DNA of 64,000 bases. Source: Aristolochia californica (taxonomy: Eukaryota > Streptophyta > Magnoliopsida > Piperales > Aristolochiaceae). Positions 1 to 10,179 of the stretch are shown piece by piece. The translations under genes and the position numbers were made by a program. The DNA lies in the NCBI GenBank assembly GCA_029961685.1, contig JARWKL010000009.1, forward strand, positions 28,211,208 through 28,275,207. The letters are read 5' to 3'. The first letter of the stretch is position 1. Each line of letters opens with the position of its first letter. The notes below the pieces were generated by a model. The model did no database searches, was not told the DNA's origin, and saw only the letters and a list, made by a program, of their open reading frames with translations.

Positions 1-437
1 AATAGAAATCAAATTTAAAAGAAATTGAGGGATGAAAAAAACATCTTGAAGAGGAATAGACGAGGTAAGAGAGGAGGAACCTTTGCCAAGGACCTTGGTT
101 TGGGTACCATTAGCAATAGTAAATAATTTCTGAGGAAGACAAGGAGATAATGACTAAAACAGTGTTTGTTACCTGACAGATTTTCGGAGGCCCTGGAGTC
201 GATGATCCAAGAGGAAGAGGATGAAGAGGAAGAAAGCATACCTGAGGCAATAGTAGTAGCGACAATAGATAATGGAGGAATGGAGGATTCCATTAAGGAC
301 TTCATCTTCTGAAATGCAACATAGTCTTCAGTAGTGAGGGTCACATTTTCGGAGTGGGAGTTAGATTTTTCTTCACGTTTTTCAACATTAACAGAGACTG
401 GGTTAGCCGTGGCCCAATCAGGCTTGCCATGAAGTTT

Positions 438-1295
438 TCAGCATGTTTCCACAAGATAGTTCTGACCACCATAGTAAGTGCAAAGTCGAGGCTCAATACG
501 AGAATTATTAGGACCTGTTCGACCACCTCTATTTTTTGCCCCCTTCATAGTTTGACCCCCTCTCATATTTCTGCCCCGTCGTCGGTATGAGGATGATGTG
601 CCCCGATTGCTAGAAAACATAGCTGATGGAGCATCAATAGGAGAAGGAGGGGATGGATCAGGTATCCGTAGTAACGTAGCACTGATGTCATCGAAGGATG
701 GAAGAGCGGAGGAACTTAGAAGTTGGGTCTTCATAACCTCAAGGTAAGGCTTAATATTTGACAAGCAAATAGCTGCTGCCAAGGTCTCTCGTTGTCCTTC
801 TTGAACAACAATGTCAATGGAGTATAGCTGAGCTATTTTCCATTCTTGGAGAAGGCCCCAAAATTAGGCCAAAAATTCATGAATGTTATCTCCATGTTTA
901 GTATGCAACATACTTTGTAAGACATCATATACTCTTTGTAATGAGACAGTACTCAAGCAAAGCTTAGCACAAGTGTCCCAAATGTCCTTGGCTATTTCCA
1001 AGTGGACTACATTGTTAGCTACATGCTCTTCCATGCTATTGCTGAGCCAACTGATAACCATGTTATCATTTTCAACCCACTTGTGGTAGGCTTCATCTTC
1101 TTCATCAATCGGAGGAGGGATTTTGAAAACATGACTTAGAAGGTCACGAGTAAGGAGAACCCTCCGTACCGATTGTGACCAACTAAGATAATTGGGGAGA
1201 CCTCTTAGTTGAATCGTAGTAATGCGGAGTATATCAGTCTTATTACTGGTGTGAAGGTCAAGGGCAGGGGCCTTCTTCAAATGAAAATTACTCAA
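438..1295 (-). pseudogene. Copia A gag polyprotein fragment
   Basis: From the amino end this encodes a Copia-type gag (UBN2 / retrotran_gag family). It has the signature order LRGLPNYLSWSQSV, then VISWLSNSMEEHVANNV, then KDIWDTCAKL, then HGDNIHEFLA, which packages element RNA in virus-like particles. A second reading frame (782-438) continues gag to a zinc-knuckle region near 438-500. That knuckle reads CTYYGGQNYLVETC, so the second Cys of the CX2C pair is replaced by Tyr. A frameshift near 864 separates the two parts. The B-family copy at 26491-26183 is clearly related (EEHVANNVVHLE is shared). Not functional. Confidence 0.85.
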
Positions 1296-2130
1296 TGTAA
1301 TTTGAAGAACCTGTGGACCAAATCAGTCACCAACAATAGAGGGAAAAGGAGAAAAAAATTTCTTCATGAGAGTAAGCACCAAATTATCAACAAATTTGTG
1401 CTTTTGGCAAGTGAGAATAAGATCCAGCCATCACTCAATTCCTTTTATATTCTTAAAGGGAAAAACAAAGAGGAGAAGGTAGATGCAACCACTTAGGCCT
1501 TAATCCAAACTCCAACACAAACCGAGAGCAAAAAAATATTTAGAGAAAATTTAGAGACAAATCAAGACACTCAAAAGAAAATTTATCTTCAGCTCATGGG
1601 AATACTTCAACGTAAAAAAAAAAATGCAATTTTTGAAGTTCAAGAGCAACAAAAATAATAGGTAAAAGTGAGTGTTGGAATTTCATTAAACATATAATGG
1701 GTGTCCAACAACATAACAAAATCCCATGAGCAACATCAAGTGGAAGAAGTTACAACAACATGTGCTAGAATTTCACCTCAAATGAAATTGATCCAAGTTA
1801 CATAAAGGTAACTGAATCTCAAACATCAATCTTGATAAGACACAAGTAGCAACTGATCTTGATCAAGCTTATACGATCTACAAGAAGATCAAGATTATAA
1901 CACAATTTTAGTCATAAAAATAAGTATTCACAATATATGAAGATTATCTTGACTTGATGTGATTCAAAGTTCAAGAAGAAGAAAAAAACGTAAAGGAGTA
2001 CATAAATAAGAAGAAGAAAAATGTAAAGAAGAAGAGAATTAACTTATCTCTTCATGGATGAACTCCTTCTTTTACCAACTTCTTGGAAAAAATTTATAAC
2101 TACTTCATCAAGTGGGATCCTAAAGTCCTT

Positions 2131-2142
2131 GCTTTGATACCA
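2131..2142 (-). promoter_or_regulatory. Primer-binding site, initiator-Met tRNA type (Copia A)
   Basis: Minus-strand TGGTATCAAAGC directly after the LTR end. It resembles the complement of the 3' end of plant initiator-Met tRNA (TGGTATCAGAGC), the usual primer for Copia reverse transcription. Confidence 0.8.
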
Positions 2143-2532
2143 TGTAGAATTTAGGATCCCACGAGAAGAACTTTAGATCAATGAGGAAGAAGAAGAAGAA
2201 GAGAGAAAAGAGAGGAGAAGAAGAAGAATGTAGAAGGAAAGAGTTTGGATTAAGGGAAGAAGGGTTTGTGTCAAATAAGAAAGAGGCGGGCTGGACTAAT
2301 TTGTGGAAGGAGAGGAGAGGACTTCAATGCTCTACCTCTTAGCCAATGCCCTTATTTATAGTTTTACGATGCCCTTAGGGCTACAACTTGATAAAACAAA
2401 AGACATAAAAGGAACACATATTTACACCTTTATGCCTTCTTTATGGAAAGTACCATATTTTACACATATGCCGCTCCTTTGACATGTGGGCTTATTGTCT
2501 TGAGCTTGTGGGCTTGAGCCCATCTTCCAACA
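2143..2532 (-). repeat. 5' LTR of Copia A
   Basis: On the minus strand it runs from TGTTGGAAGATGG to TAAATTCTACA, the TG...CA ends of an LTR. It matches the LTRs at 23979-24326, 27515-27908 and 29559-29884. The primer-binding site TGGTATCAAAGC follows directly (2142-2131). The outer flank at 2533-2537 is AAAGT; the partner duplication would lie left of the window. Confidence 0.9.
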
Positions 2533-3510
2533 AAAGTGTTGAATTCAATGATAAGACAATATATTGATAGTTAGTTGACAAACTCTTATATGCTACTGTT
2601 ACTTGCCTTGATGTTTTTTTTACTATTGGTGTGATTAGTTAGTTTATGGAATGCCCAAGAAAAATTCATTTGGAAGTTGCACAGAGAATCTTAAGGGATT
2701 TGAAGGGGTCACCTGGGAAAGGGTCTCTTCTTTAAGTTTCATGACTATTTGAATATTGAAGCTTTTTCTGATGTTGACTTTACTGGTTCTAAATTGGATT
2801 ACCACCAAATACTATATGTTCTTAGGAGGAAACTTGATAAGTTGGAAAAACAAGAAGCAAAATGTTGTAGCTTGGTCCAACATTGAAATAGAGTATAGGG
2901 CAATGACCCACCCCATTAGATGTGGTAAGGTCTATGACATGAGAATTGGGATTTCACTAAAATGAACCTATGACTGTGTATTGTAACAATGAAGGAACAA
3001 TATTTATTACTGAAAATCTAGTGTTTTAAGAAAGGATGAAACATAATGAAGTATATTATCATTTTATTTGGAATGCTATGATGAAGTAGTTATTGAGATT
3101 AGCTTGGAGATGTGTTCACTAAGGCTTTGGGAAAACGTGAATTTGTGACATTTTGTAACAAGCTGGACCTTAGGACATATATGCTCGAGTTTGAGGGGGA
3201 GTGTTATAAAAGCTACAAAAGGGTATTTTAGTTATTTTATATATGTAGATGTTCCTAATTTCCTCATCATCTTATTCTACATCTTTTATTATGTCTGTAA
3301 ACTTAATTTTATATAATTTGGATACGTAGAATGAGATATATAATGATTTAAGTCATTTAAGTATGTAAGGGGCATATTTATAAATTTAAAGAATTATTTA
3401 TTAAATAGAAGGGGGGTCGTGAGACCTCTCTCAAGAGTCTCTTTTTCATCTTTCTTCTTCAATTTCTCCCCTTTCCTCTTCTTACTTTACAATTTGACAT
3501 TGTACTTAAG
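2533..3510 (+). mobile_element. Older Copia D remnant: RNase H end and 3' LTR
   Basis: Plus-strand translation from 2533 to about 3000 follows the Copia RT/RNase H linker and RNase H domain (FMECP.KIHLEVAQRIL, LKGSPGKG, then SWKNKKQNVVAWSNIEIEYRAM), with many stops and shifts. It ends in a polypurine tract at 3190-3201 followed by an LTR starting TGTTATAAAAGC at 3202. The 3' LTR end is not certain; I place it near 3510. Copia A interrupts this element on its left. Confidence 0.75.
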
Positions 3511-4008
3511 GGTATTTTTGTCTTTTTATCTAGCCTCCTCTTGGCGGCTGCTTTCTCCATTTCTCTTCCTTCCTTCACTTCTCTCTTTTATCTTCTTATT
3601 TCCTCAATTTTGCATCGTTATCACTCCTGTTGTAGCTTATATAATTCGCTTAAAAAGAAAAAGAAACCGCGTACTTTATATCATTTCCTATATGATTTTG
3701 GAATGCAGTCCTATGGTTTTTGAAGGGCATCCTTTTATTGTTGAGGTTGGTATTAACTTAGGAGGTGATGACTTGCATAATTTAATATATTTTATCACCT
3801 CTTTACTTTAAAACTTAGTCTATTTTTATTTATTTTTTATTGATTTTAGGTTTCATTATTGTTATTTAAATGTTATGTCAGCTTTGAAGAAAATAAAGAT
3901 CTAAATTTTACCGGTGCAATTTGAGGATAAAGATCTGGTTCATAGGCTCGGCTCGCTGACGTAACTCGGGCGAGTCCGGGTCTCGTCAGGACAGGAAAGA
4001 CCCGACTG

Positions 4009-4043
4009 ATTAAATTGTTTCCTAACTTAGGAAACAATTTAAT
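4009..4043. repeat. Perfect 17-bp inverted repeat, 1-nt spacer
   Basis: Left arm ATTAAATTGTTTCCTAA (4009-4025), one C, then the exact reverse complement (4027-4043). As a transcript it would form a 17-bp stem. No element border is visible at either end. Confidence 0.9.
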
Positions 4044-4341
4044 TTTCTACAGAAGTGAAGATCTCACCGCCTTCTTCTTCGGCGAAAAACCTGAGACTCC
4101 CGATGGATAGCAGCAGTGAAGATATGATCCAGAAACAAAAAATGAAAAAATAAAGAATTTGAAATCATCTGGGATATGTTCTTGGACGTGGAAGGCAGCA
4201 TGCGAGTTTTGACTGGGTCTTTACAGAAGGAACGGAGGAGCTTGAGGATTTTCATTTGATTTTTACGGAAGAGGTAGGAGATTTCGGGGGGATCGTTTTT
4301 GAGCGAGTTCCAAGCATTTCACATCCGCTGAGAAACACAAC

Positions 4342-4503
4342 GGGGAAGAAAGAACAGAGAAGACAGAAGAGAAACAGAGAGCAACTGCGAGAACGCCAGG
4401 AAGAAAGAACAAAGAGCATGGAAGAGAAACAGAGAGCAATTGCGAGAACGCGGGGAAGAAAGAACAGAGAAGACGAGAGAGAAACAGAGAGTTGCGACTG
4501 CGA
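4342..4503. repeat. 55-bp purine-rich tandem repeat, about 2.9 copies
   Basis: Units start at 4342, 4397 and 4452, spaced 55 nt. Each contains GGAAGAAAGAACA.AGA followed by GAGAAACAGAGAG and, in the first two, CAA.TGCGAGAACGC. The third copy diverges near its end. Confidence 0.85.
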
Positions 4504-4559
4504 GAAAGGATTTTTCAGTGTTCATTTTCCTTCCATTATTCTTAGAATAATTATGTTGA

Positions 4560-5262
4560 ATTTAATTTTTAGCATGAACTAAATTTTATTTATTCTAGGA
4601 AAATGACGTAATCTAGTTCCAAACTATGCCTGATTTTCTATGCTAAATTAAAGTAATTCTTTCTTTGTTTATCTGATTTATTCTGAGTTTATTGCTTTTA
4701 GTTAACTGGCCATTAATTAGATGATTTTAATCTTATGATTTGCTTTCGAAAGAGGGAATTATAGGATAGATTTTGAATATTTCGGCATAGGTAAATATAA
4801 AAATTGAAAGACCTGTATGAACCTATGTAGTATTTAAATCATTAGTCTTATTGCTTTCTTGCTTTATCAATTTGCATACTCGTGCAAAATGATGAACAAG
4901 AATAATTTTCAATTGACTATCGAAAGAGGCTTTTGGATGAATTAGAGATTTGCTAATAAATAGAAAGAATTAAATTAAATTAGTTAGATGAGTAAAGTAT
5001 AGTGAGGAATTAGGTGAAATCGATTTCCTAGAAGTTTTCTTTCCCATTAATTTGATCTTCAAACATCATTTTTCTTTTCCTTTGCGTATTTTTCTTTGAA
5101 TTGATTTTATTTTGAATTGCAATTACAAACATCTTAGTTATTTCTCTAGATAAAATTAAGATTAGTATAATTTCGGTATTTGTTAAAAGTAAGTTACCAA
5201 TCCCTGAGGACGATACTCTTCTCATCACTTTACTATAAAATTACGATATTGTGCACTTGCAG
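4560..5262 (+). mobile_element. Possible LTR-retrotransposon LTR/leader remnant
   Basis: AT-rich sequence that ends with ACCAATCCCTGAGGACGATA and then TTGTGCACTTGCAGG near 5245-5264. That phrase resembles the LTR end or leader of plant Ty3/Gypsy elements. No open frame, paired LTR or primer site is visible, so this rests on resemblance alone. Confidence 0.3.
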
Positions 5263-6115
5263 GAGGTAAAGATGTTAAGCAAGAAGTTTGTTTCTACTTG
5301 GTGTTCTACTTGGTCCATAGTTTCCCATGCTTGCTTGTTTTGCTATCTCTATGACATGGTGTATGTGTTTATTGTCTAGGGTCTTAACATTTTTCGCTTC
5401 ACTTCTCTTTGAACAAGGTGCAGATGTTGTCACTAGAACAATCCTAAGAAGAGTAAAGTTTGCTAGTTTTATTTTGTCCCTTTAATCAGTACTTTGATTT
5501 TCTCTTTGCCTTCAATTTGCTAGTTTGGAATAACCTAGATACTTGTGAAATTTTGAGCAACATCTTCTGTTTTAGCTGGAATACTTACAATATCAATCAG
5601 ATTCAAGATAAAATAGGTGTTTTTGTCAGTATAGTCAGCACCAAAATACCTTTCAAAGGAATTGGGAATGAATATATTGGAGATTATATAAGTGAAATAG
5701 CTTCTGCAATATAGGTTACTCATTCTAGTATGCCCCATGACCTTATGACCTTTTGAATAGTAGTTGAACAAGCTAATTTTCTTCTCTTTTCCCCGCATAA
5801 TTTGCCAGTCTGCAATTCAACAATGTTGTATCCAGCTGAAGTCCAAAATTATGAGGGAAATTCAAGCTCGTGAGCATCAGGAAAGAAAGCGAATTTTCAC
5901 TGGGTATATTTGATTTGTTGAACTTTCTAAAGTCTGGTCACCATATCATTTCACTACGGTTGCAGATGGTAACAGGATTAAGGTTTTTAATTCTTTTAGG
6001 AGCAATTCAGTTCCACCAAATCCAAGTTCTTGAAGATCTTAAAGTTTACTCTCCACATGGAACAAAGGATGAAACTTTTTGGTCAACATTTTGCTATTAG
6101 GAGGTTGGACTCAAG
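5263..6115. other. Unassigned stretch left of the Harbinger element
   Basis: Only short unrelated frames. One plus-strand stretch near 5850-6110 can be read as a broken protein-like segment (REIQAREHQERKR, then SPYHFTTVADGNRIKVFNS) with stops. I do not recognise it; it could be a pseudogene scrap. Confidence 0.3.
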
Positions 6116-6204
6116 TAAGGGGGGGTTAGTGCACAAAGTAAGTGCAAAGGGAAATGAAATACAATGAAAAATATTTTCCCTAGGGAAAGTGAGAGGGAAT
6201 GTAA

Positions 6205-6335
6205 AGTACTTGTTTGTGTTAGTGTGCGTAATGGAAAGTGCAGTGTGAAGTACTTGTTTGTGTTAGTGTGCGCAATGGAAAGTGTAGAGTAAAGTATTTG
6301 TTTGTGTTAGTGTGCACAATGGAAAGTGTGGTGTA
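6205..6335. repeat. 44-bp subterminal tandem repeat, 3 copies
   Basis: Copies start at 6205, 6248 and 6292. Each has AAGTA.TTGTTTGTGTTAG then TGTGCRYAATGGAAAGTG. The core TTAGTGTGC resembles the element's terminal TTAGTGCAC, and related words recur near the right end (GTGCGCACTAAC near 10100). This fits transposase-binding sites. Confidence 0.85.
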
Positions 6336-6673
6336 AAGTGAATATAGATTCTTTATTAAATAAAATATTTTGATATATCTGACTATCAGAAAATTAAATT
6401 AATATTAGTTAATAAATAAATTATATTAAATATAATAATTAAACAAATGCTTACTTTTATATTATTAAAATTGTAATCAAATTTTAATTTTGTAATATCT
6501 AAATATGAAATAATTATACAAATATCGTATTACATAGCGTACTACACAAATATCGTAATAATAAAAATAAAAATAATACAAATATAACTCAATCACCTTT
6601 TTAATATAAAAAATATATCTGTTCATACAAAAGTACAACAAAAAAAATATTTAGTGGTATTAAAATATAATAG

Positions 6674-7870
6674 TCAAAATTTTTGCCACATTTGAATTGC
6701 TAAAACATCTCGATAATATGATGCTCTTGCAGATTGTACTGCGGACTCCCTCTTAGTACTTCTTTGAGTGTCCATATCATCCTCAACATCATCATTATTA
6801 TCATTGTCTTCATTATCACTTTCATTGTTATCTTCACAATGTTCTCCACCAGAATCATCACTTGAATCATCTTCTTCATCTTCAAATAAATCCATGTAAT
6901 CTTCTATGCGTATATAATTATGCAATACATGACAAACAATCACAATTTTTACCTTGAAAGGAGGACCATCTTTTAATATCTTGAAACGACCTTTTAAAGC
7001 CCCAAATGTATGTTCTGTAAAGATGAGTGTCTTCGGTTAAATAGTTCTCTTTCATCCGTAGGAGTATTATTCCAAAATTCTTGCAAGTGATAACGAGTAC
7101 CTCAATAGGGAGCCAAGAACCCAGGAAGATTTGCATATCCAACATCTAGCAAATAATATTTGCCTACAATAAAATATATATCTATTATAATCTAATAAAA
7201 AAATATTTAAATAGACTATATAAGAGAAACGATATTTACCTTCAGGAACATAAAGTTTATCTCGTTTGGTTAAGACTGACTTCAATACACGTGAATCAGC
7301 TGCTGATTCCTCCCATCCAGCAGGTATATATGTGAATTGCATGTCAAATGTACATGCAACCATTACGTTTTGTGAGAGAAAACCTTTCCTGTTCCAGAAT
7401 CTTGCTTGTTTATCTAATGCGATATGTGCTTTAATATGAGTACCATCGATGACACCAATACAATCTTAATAAAAAAAATCATTAATACAAATATATATTT
7501 TTATAGTAACTGAAAATTAATCATCAAAAGACTTTATATTTACCTTAAAATATGGATAATAAATATTACTGTTCAAGATCTTTGAATGAGTACATCTTGA
7601 AGGTCGCTTGATGCAATCAGATTGTAGTTTGATAATAGCATTTAACACCTTGTTAAAATACTTACTAATTGTTCAATTTGATCTTTCAAACATCACTGAG
7701 GTGACACTGTAAGATTGTTGTTGACCAACAATGATACAAAAATATGCAAGTTGTTCTTCCAAAAATATTGTCCTTGTATCAAATAAAAGTCCTTTACTTT
7801 TCAAGATTCCAACCAACTTGAGAAAAATAGTTTGATTCATCCTATACACTTTTCGAAATTTAATAGGCGA
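6674..7870 (-). pseudogene. Harbinger DDE transposase (HARBI1-like), inactive
   Basis: This is the catalytic transposase, normally a DDE nuclease that cuts element ends and joins them to a target. Order on the minus strand: amino part about 7870-7556 (FRKVYRMNQTIF, then FLEEQLAYFCIIVGQ); core at about 7468-7240 with IDGTHI (first Asp), FLSQNVMVACTFDMQFTY and AGWEESAADSRVL; carboxyl part about 7162-6674 with GYANLPGFLAPY, an in-frame stop, YHLQEF.NNTPT, then CHVLHNYIR and a long acidic Asp/Glu tail. Likely introns separate the parts (about 7469-7555 and 7163-7245). Near 7020-7040 a short deletion removes the segment expected to hold the catalytic Glu before FGAL, so the enzyme is dead. Confidence 0.88.
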
Positions 7871-8225
7871 TCTTTCTAATGCTTTCTTTAAATATCATAG
7901 ACCACCCAAATGATAAGAACATTGTACTTGCCTATTACATTCATTTAAGTATGAATGGACAAGGACAAGTACACCTATATAAGCTATAATACAGATACAT
8001 ATTTTCTCCCTATTTGGTAGATTATCCATGGGTACCTGCAATAGTAGACATTCAATAATGAAAACATGGTTTAAACACATTCAATAATACTCATTCACTA
8101 TGGACCAGAAATACTCAATAATTAACGTCATTCATACAAAATCAAATGTGTCTCGTAAATATAGATTAAAACTGTCAACATCTGTATAAGTCTATTACAT
8201 TGCATTGAATTTTGTCATCAACCAG

Positions 8226-9196
8226 TCATATTGATCTTCCTGTTTCAAACATATCCTTCTTAGCTTTGGTGTTGAACAACTCTATGGCAAAATACTTGAC
8301 TTCTCTGGGCAAGTTAGGTAATGTCTCGAGTGCTTCGAACCATGGAGATTCTATGGGGGGAGTAAAGATTTGCGTAAGGGTTGATGACATATTGTTAATA
8401 GCCTCAACGATCTTGTTAGCATTTTCAACTTCTGGTTCCAATCTCTTCCTACGCCGAGTAGAAGAAGTTCTATCCCCATCATTACTTAGTGCTTTGCTTT
8501 TCGGAGGAGCATTACTTGGAGACTCTGTAATGTTGGGTGTCGGGATCTCCCTAATTGCATCATCTTCATCAATGTCATCAATCATTGTCCCTTCTACAAA
8601 ATTCAAAAGGTTATCATCTGACTCCAAACTTGTGTTACTCGCTTTCCCCGCGGCCATAGTGTTTCCAACCACAATAGCCAATTATTCATTGAGCGGATAA
8701 CCTTCCCGCCTATACTTGTCGGCTTCTCTATGCGTCTAAATGAAAATTTAGCGTTTAAAATACTAAAAAGCATGATTAATAAAGCAAGAAACATAATATT
8801 CTATGTTACATTTACAAACCTTTATGTAGTTTTGCCACATTGTCTTACTAGCAGTGACTTTCTGGGTTGTTGGATCTCACCCAAAGCCGTTAGTGTTTAG
8901 GCATGTACTCACAACCATATACATTCTTTTCCAAGACCTCACGCGGTTTTTCAACTGTTCTACTGTTTTTTGGTTCGCTGCGTCCAAATTGAACAGACTA
9001 ACACAATCGTTGATAACTTCGTGTTTCCAAACTCCATTGGGTAATTTGTTACCCAAATTGACTTGCTCAATGAGCAAATCAAGCATTTTACAGTCTTCGT
9101 CAGACGTTCATGTGTCGTATGACCTTTTTGTAGTGCTATCCATACTGTCTTTACTGTTCCTCCTTCCAGCCATCTAAACTCATAACTAGTAGACAA
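8226..9196 (-). pseudogene. Harbinger Myb/SANT-like accessory protein
   Basis: The second Harbinger gene, thought to help the transposase bind DNA and enter the nucleus. The amino part (about 9196-8877) gives VWIALQKGHTTHERLTKTVK, then GNKLPNGVWKHEVI and KTVEQLKNRVRSWKRMY, a plant Myb/SANT-like domain with a frameshift near 9086. After a likely intron (about 8850-8690) the carboxyl part (8681-8226) is a 151-residue open frame: an acidic Ser/Asp-rich stretch, a basic STRRRKRLEPEVE segment, and an ending (PPIESPWFEALETLP, VKYFAIELFNTKAKKDMF) typical of plant Myb/SANT-like transposon proteins. Confidence 0.82.
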
Positions 9197-9589
9197 TGAA
9201 TAAAAAATAAGTTGTTCTTAAAAAAAAATTGAGAAGGGGAGAAGAAAAAAAGGAAGGGGGAATCCACTTCCCCCCCCCCTTACCAGATACACAATTTATA
9301 ACATATTAGACACAAGAAGTTAAGCATCGTTAACATGAAATATATAACATATTAGACAGAAGAGCCTCAGATAAAATCATATAGTAATGTAGACAGATTA
9401 AAAATAACAGTGGGGTCCTGAAAAAGAAAAACAGTAAATTTGAGAAATGTAGCTCTGTTTCATTTTATTCTATTTCTCCTATTTCATTTTATCTACACTC
9501 GCACAAGAGCAAAACACGAGAACCATGACCAGATCTTAATTACCCTAATTCAATTACTTTCAACAAAGGCCAAAAAATAATTCTTCATC

Positions 9590-10100
9590 ACCAATGTGCA
9601 CCAAGAAGTCCACAATGTGCCTTCAAATAACTTCATAAATACTTTGAATCGAGCCGGAGAGGTTGTAGAGGGGGGAGACTGGTTCGGCGACGGTCGTCGG
9701 TGTTGGGGACTGCAAGAGGAAGAGAATCAAGCGCCGGGAGAGGTCGCAGAGGGGGCAATTGAAATCGCCGACAGTAGCGAGCGAGGAAGGAGTCGGAGAG
9801 GTTGTAGAGAGAGGGGAGAGATGTCGCTGAAGGTCGTCGGAGCTGGGGACGGCTAGAGGAGCGCCAGAGACAAGGTCGCAGGGCGATTGAAATCGCCGAA
9901 GGTCACGAGCGAGCGTGGGAGAAATTTTTTTTTCTCCGAAACCCTCGTTGAACAAAGGTTCCTCCTCGATAGCGAGATGTATTTGAGCGATGGTAAGTGA
10001 AATCCGAGCTCGACCCCTCTGATTTTACTTACCATCGTTTTATGCCTGAAACGAGGGAAAACGAAATATAGTTGTATTTCGCTTTCCCCCGTCACTTACT
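9590..10100. other. GC-rich 5' segment inside the Harbinger element
   Basis: GC-rich, in contrast to the AT-rich rest. It has two diverged direct copies of a segment containing GGGCRATTGAAATCGCCGA (about 9750-9785 and 9875-9905). Overlapping frames on both strands are low-complexity. A leader of the Myb/SANT gene is the likeliest role. Confidence 0.45.
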
Positions 10101-10179
10101 GTGCGCACTAACATGTTTTGACCCACTTTCCTCAGCGTAAGTGAATATATCACTTATGTTGTGCACTAGCAAGCCCTAA

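Larger units (their letters stand above)
1..2532 (-). mobile_element. Ty1/Copia retrotransposon A, 5' half (cut by window edge)
   Basis: Read on the minus strand this is the 5' half of a Copia element: 5' LTR (2143-2532), initiator-Met tRNA primer site (2131-2142), a leader, gag (about 1295-438) and the start of the protease region (about 344-15). The rest lies outside the window to the left. Its LTR and gag match the B complex at 24-30 kb, so A and B belong to one family. Reading frames are broken by stops and shifts. On its right it is joined to RNase H sequence of another Copia (D) in the opposite orientation, so A inserted into D. Confidence 0.9.
3511..4559. other. Unassigned intergenic stretch
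   Basis: No recognisable protein. A T-rich segment with short open frames (3419-3811) lies at the left edge. A GC-richer patch near 3945-3990 is followed by a perfect hairpin (4009-4043), and a purine-rich 55-bp tandem repeat lies at 4342-4503. The frame through the repeat is low-complexity Arg/Glu and not credible as a gene. Confidence 0.5.
6119..10176 (-). mobile_element. PIF/Harbinger DNA transposon, both ends intact
   Basis: A 4058-bp element bounded by TAA target duplications (6116-6118 and 10177-10179), as PIF/Harbinger elements make. The 26-bp terminal inverted repeats match at 19 positions; both contain TAGTGCACAA and TAAGTG. It carries the two genes typical of the superfamily, both on the minus strand: a Myb/SANT-type protein (about 9196-8226) and a DDE transposase (about 7870-6674). 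Both are broken, so the copy is not autonomous, though its ends could still be mobilised by a related transposase. Subterminal direct repeats lie just inside the left end. Confidence 0.93.

Noticed and set aside
4256..4582. 108-residue Arg/Glu-rich frame
   Set aside because: Formed by the 55-bp purine tandem repeat; composition alone explains the open frame.
8212..8700. 162-residue Ser/Leu-rich open frame on the plus strand
   Set aside because: Antisense shadow of the Harbinger Myb/SANT protein frame (8226-8681), which shows the family motifs.
9596..9955. Overlapping frames on both strands of 86 and 110 residues
   Set aside because: GC-rich, repetitive leader of the Harbinger element; low-complexity products and no family match.
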